NCBI GenBank assembly: GCA_023411645.1
Contig: JAEYON010000113.1
Coordinates: 1 to 22,301 of the forward strand
Direction: 5' to 3'
DNA length: 22,301 bases
Source: Bacillota bacterium
GTDB taxonomy: Bacteria > Bacillota > Clostridia > Acetivibrionales > DTU013
Below, piece after piece: positions 1 through 7,326 of the stretch. Made by a program: the position numbers and the translations under genes. The notes under the pieces were generated by a model. That model worked only from the letters and a program-made list of their open reading frames with translations, did no database searches and was not told where the DNA came from. Each line of letters begins with the position of its first letter. The first letter of the stretch is position 1.

Positions 1-636
1 GGCCGGATCCATCTCGGCATAGACCAGCGCAAACTTCTTTATATTTGCATCTAGCTGCTGCCCCAACAATATCTTTTCATAGATCATCCCAGCATTTTCG
101 GGATCCAATGTCTCATAATAATCGGCATACGCTGCCGAATCGCCACTGGCAATCAAGGTATCGATCATTTCCTGCAATTCCTTAAGCTTGTTTTCTTTTT
201 CAGCGACAGCGGCTTCCCGTGCGGCAAGATCCTGTGCTTTTGCGTCGGCCTCCTGAGTCAGCTCATCATTACTGTCTTTGAAAACCTTGTATTCATCGAT
301 TCTCTTTTGTGCCTCAGCCAGCTGCTCCTTGAGAATCTCATTCTCAGCCCGGAATTCAATATATTGCTTTCTGATCTCACTATTTGTCATATATTTTGGA
401 TTAAATGGATCCGGCGGCTCGGGCAGTGCAAGATTCAGGACAGGTATCTTTTTCAGTGCGGAATAATTCCGCTCCGTCACCCCTCCGATATTGTTGAAAA
501 TTATAAAATAAAAAACTCCTCCGAATACAGCAAGAATGATGACTGCAACCATTAAAACCGTAAGTATTGTCATCAATTTGCCCTTTTGCTGCTTCCTGGA
601 GTTCTCTGTCGTCTTTTTGCCGGTGCCTTTAGCCAT
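1..636 (-). CDS. YlxF/MotE-like flagellar operon protein, 3' end cut by window edge
   Basis: The reading frame opens at an ATG two bases after the fliJ stop and runs off the left edge without a stop (212 codons visible). A GGGGG ribosome site lies in the fliJ 3' end. The protein has a basic N-terminus (about residues 1-20), one strong membrane segment (about 22-47), a short Pro-rich linker (IPVLNLALPEPPDPF) and a long acidic/basic heptad-like region (about 85-150) that looks like a coiled coil. The start of a helical domain follows (YADYYETLDPENAGMIYEKI), resembling the MgtE N-terminal-like domain of MotE and YlxF. In Bacillus, ylxF lies between fliJ and fliK, which fits this position. The family is thought to help stator or flagellar assembly at the membrane; that role is inferred here. 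The C-terminal part is missing, so the family call is good but not certain. Confidence 0.8.
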   Translation of the reverse strand, partial: MAKGTGKKTTENSRKQQKGKLMTILTVLMVAVIILAVFGGVFYFIIFNNIGGVTERNYSALKKIPVLNLALPEPPDPFNPKYMTNSEIRKQYIEFRAENEILKEQLAEAQKRIDEYKVFKDSNDELTQEADAKAQDLAAREAAVAEKENKLKELQEMIDTLIASGDSAAYADYYETLDPENAGMIYEKILLGQQLDANIKKFALVYAEMDPA

Positions 637-638
637 TC

Positions 639-1088
639 TTAAACCCCCGAACTACTCTCTTTATGTTTGTAGCTGACGATCTCATCATTTGTTTTCTGTT
701 CAAGTTTTTTCTGCTCGATCACGTACTCATCGTACTTCTTTTCTTTCAGTTTCTCCAGAATTTTTCTCTCCTGAACAGCCTTCACTAACTCTTCCCTTAT
801 TTTATCGACATCCTGCACAGCTTTATTTACTCTTTCTTTTTGTTGGCTGATCTTAGATTTAAGTAAAGAGAGGTATGTATTGAACTCAACCAGTTTATGG
901 ACAGTGGTCTTTTTGGTCTTCCTGTTAAACTCGGCAATTATTTCTTCCTTGCTAATCTCAAGTCGGGCCAGCTTTTGCTTTTCGACCTCGAGTCTTTGCA
1001 TGGCCTTGCCAAGCTCATTCTTGATGTTTTCCTCCTGCTGTCTCTTAACATTTAGAACGGCTTCAAGTCTGAATGTGAATTTGGCCAT
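639..1088 (-). CDS. fliJ: FliJ, flagellar export chaperone/ATPase stalk
   Basis: A 149-residue, highly charged, almost wholly helical protein (MAKFTFRLEAVLNVKRQQEE...), typical of FliJ in size and coiled-coil character. FliJ sits in the centre of the FliI hexamer of the flagellar type III export apparatus and helps couple it to the export gate. I chose the ATG at 1088, although the open frame reaches 1145. A clear GAGGTGA ribosome site sits at the right distance and overlaps the fliI stop codon, and the longer version would overlap fliI by about 50 bases with no good ribosome site. Sequence conservation in this family is low, so the call rests on the N-terminus, coiled-coil pattern and position after fliI. 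Confidence 0.9.
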   Translation of the reverse strand: MAKFTFRLEAVLNVKRQQEENIKNELGKAMQRLEVEKQKLARLEISKEEIIAEFNRKTKKTTVHKLVEFNTYLSLLKSKISQQKERVNKAVQDVDKIREELVKAVQERKILEKLKEKKYDEYVIEQKKLEQKTNDEIVSYKHKESSSGV

Positions 1089-1092
1089 GACT

Positions 1093-2415
1093 TCACCTCT
1101 GATCTTTTTCAAAAACATTCGAAAGCAGATCCATAACCTCCTCAAAGGTAAAGCGATCCTCTGTAGACTGCTGTATAAAACTTAGAATTTTATCAATCAA
1201 GCTGATTGCATAATCGATTTTATCATTGCTGCCCTTTACATAGGCACCGATATTGATCAGATCCTCCGCATCCCTGTAAATAGCAAGCGCTCTTTTCAAC
1301 TCTGCTGCCGCCTTTTTATGCTCCTTTGAAATAATGTCCGACATAACACGGCTCACGCTGGCCAGTACATCGATGGCCGGATACTGATTTCTGTTTGCAA
1401 GTGATCTGGACAATACGATATGTCCATCCAATATACCTCTGGCTGTATCTGTAACAGGCTCGGTCATATCATCGCCGTCAACAAGAACGGTATAAAGGCC
1501 TGTTATCGACCCCTTTTCTGAATTGCCCGCCCGCTCAAGCAGCTTTGGCATAACTCCGAATACAGAAGGGGTATAACCGCGGGAAACAGGCGGTTCACCA
1601 ATGGCCAGTCCTACTTCTCTTTGCGCCATGGCAAAACGGGTCAAAGAATCCATCAGTAAAAGGACATCCTTTCCCTGGTCTCTGAAGTATTCGGCGACCG
1701 CTGTAGCGACCAGCGCTCCCTTGAGTCTGACCAGCGCCGGCTGATCTGAGGTAGCTACGATAACGACCGAGCGGGACAGGCCCTCCTCCTGAAGATCCTT
1801 CTCAAGGAATTCTCTGACTTCTCTCCCACGCTCTCCAATCAATGCAATTACGTTCACATCGGCTTTTGTATTTCTCGCTATCATGCCCATTAGTGTGCTT
1901 TTTCCAACACCGCTGCCGGCAAAGATACCGATTCGCTGGCCCTTGCCTACAGTCAGCAAGCCATCAATGGCTTTAATGCCAAGTACCAGCGGATTTGTGA
2001 TTCTGTTTCTGTTCAGCGGATGGGGTGGTTTACTGTTGATCGGATAATACTGGGTCGGTTTGAATGGTTCCTTACCGTCTATTGGATAGCCCAGACCGTC
2101 AAGAACGCGGCCTGTTAAATTGTCCCCTACTCCTACCTTCAGTACGGAATCGGAAGAGACAACCAAATTTCCAGGACCAACTCCGGTCATTTCTCCAAGC
2201 GGCATCAGCAGCACCTTATTGTCTTTAAAGCCTACAACTTCTGATTGAATTATGTTTCTGCCCTTCGAAGCATATAGTTTGCACAGCTCGCCGATATCCA
2301 CCTCGGGACCGTCCGATTCTATGGTAAGGCCAACCACCTTTGAGACCTTTCCGTAATACCTTATAAAATCTGATTTGCTTAGTATGTTTTTATATTTCTG
2401 AAGGATATCATTCAT
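1093..2415 (-). CDS. fliI: FliI, flagellum-specific export ATPase
   Basis: 440 residues, the normal length. The protein is a RecA/F1-beta-like ATPase that energises flagellar type III export as a hexamer with FliH and FliJ. It shows an N-terminal beta-barrel (about 20-95), a Walker A motif GSGVGKST (167-174), the conserved GERGREVREF stretch (194-203), and a Walker B strand VLLLMDSLTRFA (251-262) followed by the family signature MAQREVGLAIGEPP. Its ATG overlaps the fliH stop as TAATG, so translation is probably coupled. Its own TGA stop lies inside the fliJ ribosome site. No missing catalytic residue is seen. Confidence 0.97.
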   Translation of the reverse strand: MNDILQKYKNILSKSDFIRYYGKVSKVVGLTIESDGPEVDIGELCKLYASKGRNIIQSEVVGFKDNKVLLMPLGEMTGVGPGNLVVSSDSVLKVGVGDNLTGRVLDGLGYPIDGKEPFKPTQYYPINSKPPHPLNRNRITNPLVLGIKAIDGLLTVGKGQRIGIFAGSGVGKSTLMGMIARNTKADVNVIALIGERGREVREFLEKDLQEEGLSRSVVIVATSDQPALVRLKGALVATAVAEYFRDQGKDVLLLMDSLTRFAMAQREVGLAIGEPPVSRGYTPSVFGVMPKLLERAGNSEKGSITGLYTVLVDGDDMTEPVTDTARGILDGHIVLSRSLANRNQYPAIDVLASVSRVMSDIISKEHKKAAAELKRALAIYRDAEDLINIGAYVKGSNDKIDYAISLIDKILSFIQQSTEDRFTFEEVMDLLSNVFEKDQR

Positions 2416-3176
2416 TACCTTCCCTCGAGTTCCTCCCTGAATGCCGCTTCTATTTTATCCAGCCGCGTTGCGGTTCCTGCATCCACACTTCCCAGCGGGG
2501 TTTCCAGAACGCAATCTCCGGACTTCAGTGAGCAGTCCGGCTTAATAATCAACCCGTCAGCGCCTTCAACCTCTGCATGTAACTCATTTAAATGCTCTGT
2601 TAGGTAATCGGCATCCTCCGGGCAAACTTTTAACACAGCGCCGTTTTTATTTGAACAGTTTGGCAGCGCATCGCGAACCAATTGAAAAATAACACTTTTA
2701 TTTACTTCAAGTTCACCGGCTACGGCTTTTCTGGAAACGGCAAGAACAAGATCGACCATATCGGCCTCCATGTTATTCATCATAGCTTCATATTCTTCGA
2801 TAGCTGTATTGCGGATTTGCTCCGCTTCATTCAGAATAGCCCTGCTTTGCTCAGCGGCAGCTTCATTTCCTTCTGCATATCCTCTTTGCCAGGCTTCCTC
2901 TGCAATAGCCTCAGCTTGCTTTTTTGCCTCTGCCTGCGCTTCCTTAATCAGCCTGTCTGCCTCCAGATTGGCTTCCTTAATTAACATGTCACATTTATTC
3001 TTTGCATTTTCTATCAGTACATCAGGGTCGTCCAAATCCGGAGACTCATCATCTGAGCGCAGTTCATCGTCTTCTTCCTGTGTATACTTCAGAAGATTTT
3101 CAGGTATTTTGATCTGGTAGGGGCCTCCATAAGTGATCTGGTTATTTTTGAAAACCTTGTTATACAATGATTTCAT
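2415..3176 (-). CDS. fliH: FliH, flagellar export ATPase regulator
   Basis: About 253 residues. After a short N-terminus comes an acidic stretch (TQEEDDELRSDDESPDLDDPD). A long Ala/Glu-rich coiled coil follows (IKEANLEADRLIKEAQAEAKKQAEAIAEEA), then a GY-AEG region, and then a globular C-terminal half (MVDLVLAVSRKAVAGELEVNKSVIFQLVRDALPNC...) like FliH/YscL/V-ATPase E subunits. FliH forms the peripheral stalk holding FliI. I took the ATG at 3176, which overlaps the last codons of fliG by 17 bases and has AGAGGTGGAGG upstream. A GTG at 3185 in the same frame would add three residues but lies too close to the ribosome site. FliH is poorly conserved; the fliG-fliH-fliI context supports it. Confidence 0.93.
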   Translation of the reverse strand: MKSLYNKVFKNNQITYGGPYQIKIPENLLKYTQEEDDELRSDDESPDLDDPDVLIENAKNKCDMLIKEANLEADRLIKEAQAEAKKQAEAIAEEAWQRGYAEGNEAAAEQSRAILNEAEQIRNTAIEEYEAMMNNMEADMVDLVLAVSRKAVAGELEVNKSVIFQLVRDALPNCSNKNGAVLKVCPEDADYLTEHLNELHAEVEGADGLIIKPDCSLKSGDCVLETPLGSVDAGTATRLDKIEAAFREELEGR

Positions 3177-4179
3177 CTCCTCCACCTCTGGATATTACGA
3201 TCTCACCTGCATCTTCCAGCTTCCGTATGATATTTACGATCTTCTGCTGTGCCTCTTCAACATCCTTCAATCTGACAGGCCCCATATATTCTATATCCTC
3301 CCTGATCATCTCAGCAAGACGCTTGGACATATTGGAGTAAATAATCTTCTGTACTTCCTCGGTAGCGCCTTTGAGAGCAACCGCCAGCTGATTGTTTTCA
3401 ACATCTCGCAAGAACCGCTGTATAGAACGGTTGTCCAGTGAAAGAATGTCTTCGAACACAAACATCCTCTTTCTGATTTCCTCGGCCAGATCTGTATCTT
3501 CGATCTCCAGTGTTTCCATAATATATTTTTCCGTTCCTCTGTCGACGGTATTGAGAATGTTTACAATGGCCTGTACTCCTCCTGCTGCTGTAAAATCCTC
3601 AGTGACAAGAGAAGAGAGGTTCTTTTCCAGAATGCGTTCCACTTCCTTGATAACTTCCGGGGATGTTCTGTCCATAGTTGCAATTCGTCTAGCAACATCG
3701 GCCTGTTTGTCCTGCGGAAGGGCGGCAAGGACTACAGACGCTTGCTGGGGCTTGAGATAGGCCAGAATTAGTGCAATCGTTTGCGGATGCTCCTTTTGTA
3801 TAAAGTTCAGCAGTTGTGCCGGGTCAGCCTTTCTGACGAACTCAAAAGGCCTGACCTGAAGAGATACAGTAAGCTTATTAATAACATCAAGAGCCTTCTG
3901 AGTACCAAGTGCTTTTTCAAGAATCTCCTTGGCATACCCGATACCGCCTTCGGCAATATATTCCTGAGCAAGACAGATCTGATAGAACTCCTCCATGACT
4001 CTTTCCTTTTCTTCAGGAGATACAGTTCTGATATTCGCGATTTCCAATGTAAGCTGCTCAATTTCTTCTTCTTTCAAATGCTTAAAAATCTCCGCGGATT
4101 TTTCAGGTCCTATGGAAATTAGAAACATGGCAGCCTTTTCCCGACCGGTTCGATCGGATCTGACCGTTAATCTCGCCAT
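3160..4179 (-). CDS. fliG: FliG, flagellar motor switch protein
   Basis: 339 residues, the family length. FliG couples the MS ring to the C ring and receives torque from the stator. The N-terminal domain (about 1-105) contains the GREKAAMFLISIGPEKSAEIFKHL helix pair that binds FliF. The EHPQ motif is at about 130-133 (QKEHPQTIALILAYL). The middle and C-terminal ARM-like domains follow, with the charged C-terminal segment REDIEYMGPVRLKDVEEAQQKI. The start ATG has AGGAGAGG about nine bases upstream and lies 25 bases after fliF. The 3' end overlaps fliH. Confidence 0.97.
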   Translation of the reverse strand: MARLTVRSDRTGREKAAMFLISIGPEKSAEIFKHLKEEEIEQLTLEIANIRTVSPEEKERVMEEFYQICLAQEYIAEGGIGYAKEILEKALGTQKALDVINKLTVSLQVRPFEFVRKADPAQLLNFIQKEHPQTIALILAYLKPQQASVVLAALPQDKQADVARRIATMDRTSPEVIKEVERILEKNLSSLVTEDFTAAGGVQAIVNILNTVDRGTEKYIMETLEIEDTDLAEEIRKRMFVFEDILSLDNRSIQRFLRDVENNQLAVALKGATEEVQKIIYSNMSKRLAEMIREDIEYMGPVRLKDVEEAQQKIVNIIRKLEDAGEIVISRGGGDEIIV

Positions 4180-4204
4180 ACAATTTAACCTCTCCTATAT
4201 ATCT

Positions 4205-5785
4205 TTAGCCGTCCCAATCATCGGAAAGCCAGTTCCTCAAAAGCTGTGCAACAGAATCAGGTTTCTGTTTTACAAATTTATCTATCTGCTTCTTGATCTC
4301 AGATCTCTCCTCCAACTCTATTTCAGGAAGAGGATCTTCATGTTCGGGCACTACAAATTTGAGACCACCCGATGTTGCAGCTTGTATCGTCTGTGCCGTT
4401 TCTTTCTTTTTGCGCGGTAAGCCGATGATCAACAGGCCAATGATAAGTATCAGCATCAACACGAAGAAGCCATAGTCCCTAAAAAGCTCTCTGAACCTTT
4501 CAGCGGAGGTAATCTCTATAATCTCCTGTGGTGCAATCTTCAGTTTGCTCAGTGTAATATTGGCAGCTGGGATTCCGGTAGCAGAGCTGACCGCAGCTCT
4601 TGTCTGATTTAAGAATTCTTCTGTGAGTCCTGTATCATCGGGAACCTTATTTCCGTACCAAAATGATATCGCTAAGCCAGATTCTCTGGCAATTAGCTTC
4701 CCCGTGGCCTTTTCCTGCTCCCTTAGCGTTTCATCATATCCATAATTGAACTCTTCTTGAGTATTTGAATAATCCGATCCCGAACCTGTTCCTATCGCAT
4801 AGGATGTAGCTCCTGTTTCTCCCGGGTTAGATTGAAGGCCAGGCTCTCCGCCTTCGGTACCGTTTTTTACAATCTCTTCACTGACACTGCTGCTGATTAC
4901 AGCTCCCCCGTCCATTCCCTGCGGATTTGTTATGGATTTTGTCTGTGATTTTTCCTTGTCAAAATCAAGCGTAACATTTGCAACGACCCTAAAAGTATCG
5001 AAATTTTCAAATTGTCCGCCGCTGAAATAATCAAGTACTTTCTTCTGCAGTTCAGCTTCTCTCTTCTGCCGGAGCTCCTCCTGGCTATTGACGGCACTGA
5101 TGGTGTCATCCCCTGAGGTTCCGTTTAGGATATTACTGTTATTGTCAACCACAGTTACATCGTTGGGATCCAGGTTTTCAACACTCCTGGAGACAAGCAT
5201 AACTATACCCTGTACCTGTGTGTTTGTTAATGTCTTGTTTGGTCTGATTATAACAATGGCAGTGGGTTTTGGAGAATCCCCGCTTGCACCCTGAAAGAGT
5301 GAAGTCTCAGGCGTTGCCAGAGAGACTGCAGCTTCATCGATATTATCCAGCATTTCAATTTTTGTCTCCAGATCGGAAATCTGCTGTCTTTTCCATATTT
5401 GCTCCTTGTCCTGTTGAGTCGTGGTCAGTCCGATACTGGAAATAGCATCCTCAAAGGTAAAGCCTTCTTTCGGATAGCCGGATTGTGCCAGAAGAATTTG
5501 CGCTTTGTTATTGTTCTTGGAATCAATGACAATAGAAGTGCCATTGTTTTCAGCAGAATTCCAGATGCCGTTTTCATTCAGAATATCTACCATTTCACCG
5601 ATTTGTTTCCTGTCGGAATTGGTAAACAGAATCATTCGCTCCGGTCGAGTCAGCAGAAAAATCGAGATGCTGATCGCAACAACCACTATAGCGGAGGTTA
5701 TATAAAGACGAGTTTTTTGAGATTTTTCAAGACTTTTCCAAAATTCCTTGATTTGGTCAAGATACTTCTTAAAAAAATCCGGCAT
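4205..5785 (-). CDS. fliF: FliF, flagellar MS-ring protein
   Basis: 526 residues. FliF forms the membrane-embedded MS ring on which the rod, switch and export gate are built. There are two membrane segments: about 27-46 (LYITSAIVVVAISISIFLL) and about 437-456 (YGFFVLMLILIIGLLIIGLP). Between them lie the ring-building domains, with the YscJ/FliF-like segment (ENGIWNSAENNGTSIVIDSKN, then QAQILLAQSGYPKEG-type sequence). A Gly/Ser-rich stretch (about 290-340) is likely disordered. The C-terminal cytoplasmic tail (QIDKFVKQKPDSVAQLLRNWLSDDWDG) carries the conserved FliG-binding helix ending in LRNWL. A good ribosome site (AGGGTGGTG) precedes the ATG, and fliE lies 50 bases upstream. Confidence 0.97.
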   Translation of the reverse strand: MPDFFKKYLDQIKEFWKSLEKSQKTRLYITSAIVVVAISISIFLLTRPERMILFTNSDRKQIGEMVDILNENGIWNSAENNGTSIVIDSKNNNKAQILLAQSGYPKEGFTFEDAISSIGLTTTQQDKEQIWKRQQISDLETKIEMLDNIDEAAVSLATPETSLFQGASGDSPKPTAIVIIRPNKTLTNTQVQGIVMLVSRSVENLDPNDVTVVDNNSNILNGTSGDDTISAVNSQEELRQKREAELQKKVLDYFSGGQFENFDTFRVVANVTLDFDKEKSQTKSITNPQGMDGGAVISSSVSEEIVKNGTEGGEPGLQSNPGETGATSYAIGTGSGSDYSNTQEEFNYGYDETLREQEKATGKLIARESGLAISFWYGNKVPDDTGLTEEFLNQTRAAVSSATGIPAANITLSKLKIAPQEIIEITSAERFRELFRDYGFFVLMLILIIGLLIIGLPRKKKETAQTIQAATSGGLKFVVPEHEDPLPEIELEERSEIKKQIDKFVKQKPDSVAQLLRNWLSDDWDG

Positions 5786-5835
5786 GGCTACACCACCCTG
5801 TAAGAGTATTTCTCATTAGTAAAAACTGCATGGCT

Positions 5836-6156
5836 TTAAATCGTCATTCGCATAATCTCCGAGTAAGCATCCATGATCTTATTCCTGATCTGCATTGTGA
5901 ATTGTAATGCAATATCGGCCTTTTCAGCCATAAGCGCAACCTGATGGATGTTGTCGGTCTCTCCAGCGGCAAATGCGTCGGACAGATTTCGCGACTGAAT
6001 CAGCAGATCATTAGTCGAGTTTAGCGCCTGTTTCAAATAATCGGAAAAAGGTACTGTAATTCCGGCTGTGGTATTATCTTTTTCAATGTCAGCAAAAATG
6101 GAACGCGTCGGCGCCAGTGATCCAACTGTCCCGATCTTGTCAATGGGCAACCTCAT
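5836..6156 (-). CDS. fliE: FliE, flagellar hook-basal body adaptor
   Basis: 106 residues when started at the ATG at 6156 (MRLPIDKIGTVG...), the usual FliE length. The frame is open to an ATG at 6171, but AAGGTGGTG stands directly before the 6156 codon, and the longer form adds an unusual MIRWC. FliE links the MS ring to the rod. The conserved C-terminal half is clear (ALMAEKADIALQFTMQIRNKIMDAYSEIMRMTI). It follows flgC closely and precedes fliF, the standard gene order. Confidence 0.95.
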   Translation of the reverse strand: MRLPIDKIGTVGSLAPTRSIFADIEKDNTTAGITVPFSDYLKQALNSTNDLLIQSRNLSDAFAAGETDNIHQVALMAEKADIALQFTMQIRNKIMDAYSEIMRMTI

Positions 6157-6174
6157 ACACCACCTTATCATACT

Positions 6175-6618
6175 TTATTTGCCAATTTCCAGAGCCTTCA
6201 TTGCCATACTTTTGGTTGTATTAATCGATGTGACATTAGCTTCATACGCTCTTGTCGCCGAAATCATATTTACCATCTCAGTAATAATATCTATATTTGG
6301 CATTGATACATATCCTTCTTCATCCGCATCAGGATGACCGGGATCGTATACCCGTTTAAAATTACTGCCATCTTCTACGACAGCAGAAACCTTGACCCCT
6401 TTCCCGACATACCGTTCCTTGCTGCTTGCTGAGAGATATTCAGAAAAAGGGATGCCCTGCGATCTTTCCTGAAAAACAACCAGCCTTCGTCTATAAGGCG
6501 TTCCATCCTCTGTCCTGGTAGTATTGGCGTTGGCAATATTCTGAGAAATCGTATCCATGCGGAGTCTTTGCGCAGTCAGCGCAGAAGCGCCGATATCAAG
6601 TGCTCCGAAATATCCCAT
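6175..6618 (-). CDS. flgC: FlgC, flagellar proximal rod protein
   Basis: 147 residues. The N-terminus has the rod/hook family helix ALDIGASALTAQRLRMDTISQNIANANTTRTEDGTPYRR. The C-terminus has the matching helix VNMISATRAYEANVTSINTTKSMAMKALEIGK; the two pair into the rod coiled-coil core. The central part holds the FlgC-type RVYDPGHPDADEEGYVSMPNI segment. FlgC is exported through the flagellar type III system and lacks a Sec signal, as seen here. The start lies six bases after the flgB stop, with GGGAGG in the flgB 3' end as ribosome site. Confidence 0.97.
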   Translation of the reverse strand: MGYFGALDIGASALTAQRLRMDTISQNIANANTTRTEDGTPYRRRLVVFQERSQGIPFSEYLSASSKERYVGKGVKVSAVVEDGSNFKRVYDPGHPDADEEGYVSMPNIDIITEMVNMISATRAYEANVTSINTTKSMAMKALEIGK

Positions 6619-6624
6619 TAATGA

Positions 6625-7035
6625 TTACCTCCCTTCTTTGATGACTGACCTTAATCTTGTATATTCTTTAGTAACGCTTTGAACCAGCGTATTGTAACGA
6701 ATATCATTTTTGGCCAGCTCTGCCATTTCGGTTTCTATATCCACATTGTTTCCGTCAAGCCTTGTGCTCAGATTCTCATACTTTCTGGTCACCTTGATAT
6801 GTACTGAGTCAGCATCATTTTTTCCTATTGGTATATGCCTGCTGTCTGTGGTATTCGCCTTGAAGCTGCTGTCGTCCATCACCGTGTCCAGATATTCTTC
6901 AAAAGACACCGTTCTCCTTTTATAACCCGGCGTATCAACGTTGGCAATATTCTGGGCGATAACTTCATTTCGCAGCCATGTGGCATCGAGTGTCTTTTCA
7001 CGTAATTTTATATGGTTTGTAAGCTTTTCAAACAT
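6625..7035 (-). CDS. flgB: FlgB, flagellar proximal rod protein, first gene of the fla/che operon
   Basis: 136 residues. The rod family N-terminal motif is present (TWLRNEVIAQNIANVDTPGYKRRTVSFEEYL), as is the C-terminal helix (NDIRYNTLVQSVTKEYTRLRSVIKEGR). FlgB is among the first rod subunits assembled on the MS ring/FliE. A strong AAAGGAGG precedes the ATG. The gene opens the flagellar operon and is preceded by a promoter and a structured leader of about 135 bases, described separately. In Bacillus subtilis the same gene starts the large fla/che operon. Confidence 0.97.
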   Translation of the reverse strand: MFEKLTNHIKLREKTLDATWLRNEVIAQNIANVDTPGYKRRTVSFEEYLDTVMDDSSFKANTTDSRHIPIGKNDADSVHIKVTRKYENLSTRLDGNNVDIETEMAELAKNDIRYNTLVQSVTKEYTRLRSVIKEGR

Positions 7036-7175
7036 TCAAATGCCTCCTTTAACCAAACGATAAAGCACACTAATAAATCAACTCTATAACTATTTCGACA
7101 TATCAACCCACTTTGCTTTATAGCAATGTTGATATGCCAAAATGACGAATACATAATATTCCATAATGATGCTAT
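7036..7175 (-). promoter_or_regulatory. Structured 5' leader of the flgB operon
   Basis: This is the predicted untranslated leader between the flgB promoter and the flgB ATG. It contains a 9-bp inverted repeat, CATATCAAC (7099-7107) and GTTGATATG (7128-7136). Nested inside is a second stem, TTGCT (7113-7117) and AGCAA (7122-7126), around a four-base loop. The sequence 7114-7121 is also perfectly complementary over 8 bases to 7060-7067, which lies just upstream of the AAAGGAGG ribosome site. Two alternative folds are therefore possible. I do not recognise a known riboswitch class; function is inference. Confidence 0.5.
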
Positions 7176-7176
7176 A

Positions 7177-7205
7177 ATTCTAACACATCAAACCAATAAT
7201 TACAA
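7177..7205 (-). promoter_or_regulatory. Sigma-A-like promoter of the flgB operon
   Basis: Reading the minus strand, a TTGTAA -35 (7200-7205) and a TAGAAT -10 (7177-7182) are separated by exactly 17 bases. TGT stands directly before the -10, giving an extended -10. Transcription would start near 7170, about 135 bases before flgB. This is a good housekeeping-type promoter by eye; no sigma-D-type promoter was found here. Confidence 0.6.
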
Positions 7206-7253
7206 CAACATAATGTATCTTATCGCTTATTGCGACAACATATTGTGGCTTAT
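7205..7253 (-). repeat. Two 19-bp direct repeats abutting the flgB -35 box
   Basis: On the plus strand, ACAACATAATGTATCTTAT (7205-7223) and ACAACATATTGTGGCTTAT (7235-7253) match at 16 of 19 positions. Their starts are 30 bp apart, close to three helical turns. Each contains a partly palindromic core (ACAAC.TA.TGT). The proximal copy touches the -35 hexamer. This layout suits a pair of binding sites for a transcription factor that acts on the flagellar operon; the factor is unknown. Confidence 0.5.
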
Positions 7254-7288
7254 GGGAATCTTTTCTTATTTTTTAAGTAATTTTGTTT

Positions 7289-7326
7289 TATAACGGAATC
7301 TGAAGATATCTTTGCAGTTCGTTATA
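7289..7326 (-). other. Bulged hairpin spanning the trmFO stop codon
   Basis: TATAAC (7289-7294) and GTTATA (7321-7326) enclose further short pairings (GAA/TTC, CTG/CAG, AAG/CTT) and make a long, bulged hairpin over the trmFO stop. On the minus strand it is followed by an A-rich run rather than T residues, so it is not a canonical intrinsic terminator. It may protect the 3' end or pause polymerase before the flgB promoter region. Confidence 0.3.

Noticed and set aside
7036..7175. c-di-GMP riboswitch before flgB
   Set aside because: Some Clostridia carry one before flagellar genes, but the conserved core sequences and tetraloop receptor are not present.
7205..7321. Sigma-D (FliA) promoter upstream of flgB
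   Set aside because: No TAAA with a GCCGATAT-like -10 at the right distance was found on the minus strand.
7289..7326. Intrinsic terminator of trmFO
   Set aside because: The stem is bulged and followed by A-rich rather than T-rich sequence on the coding strand.
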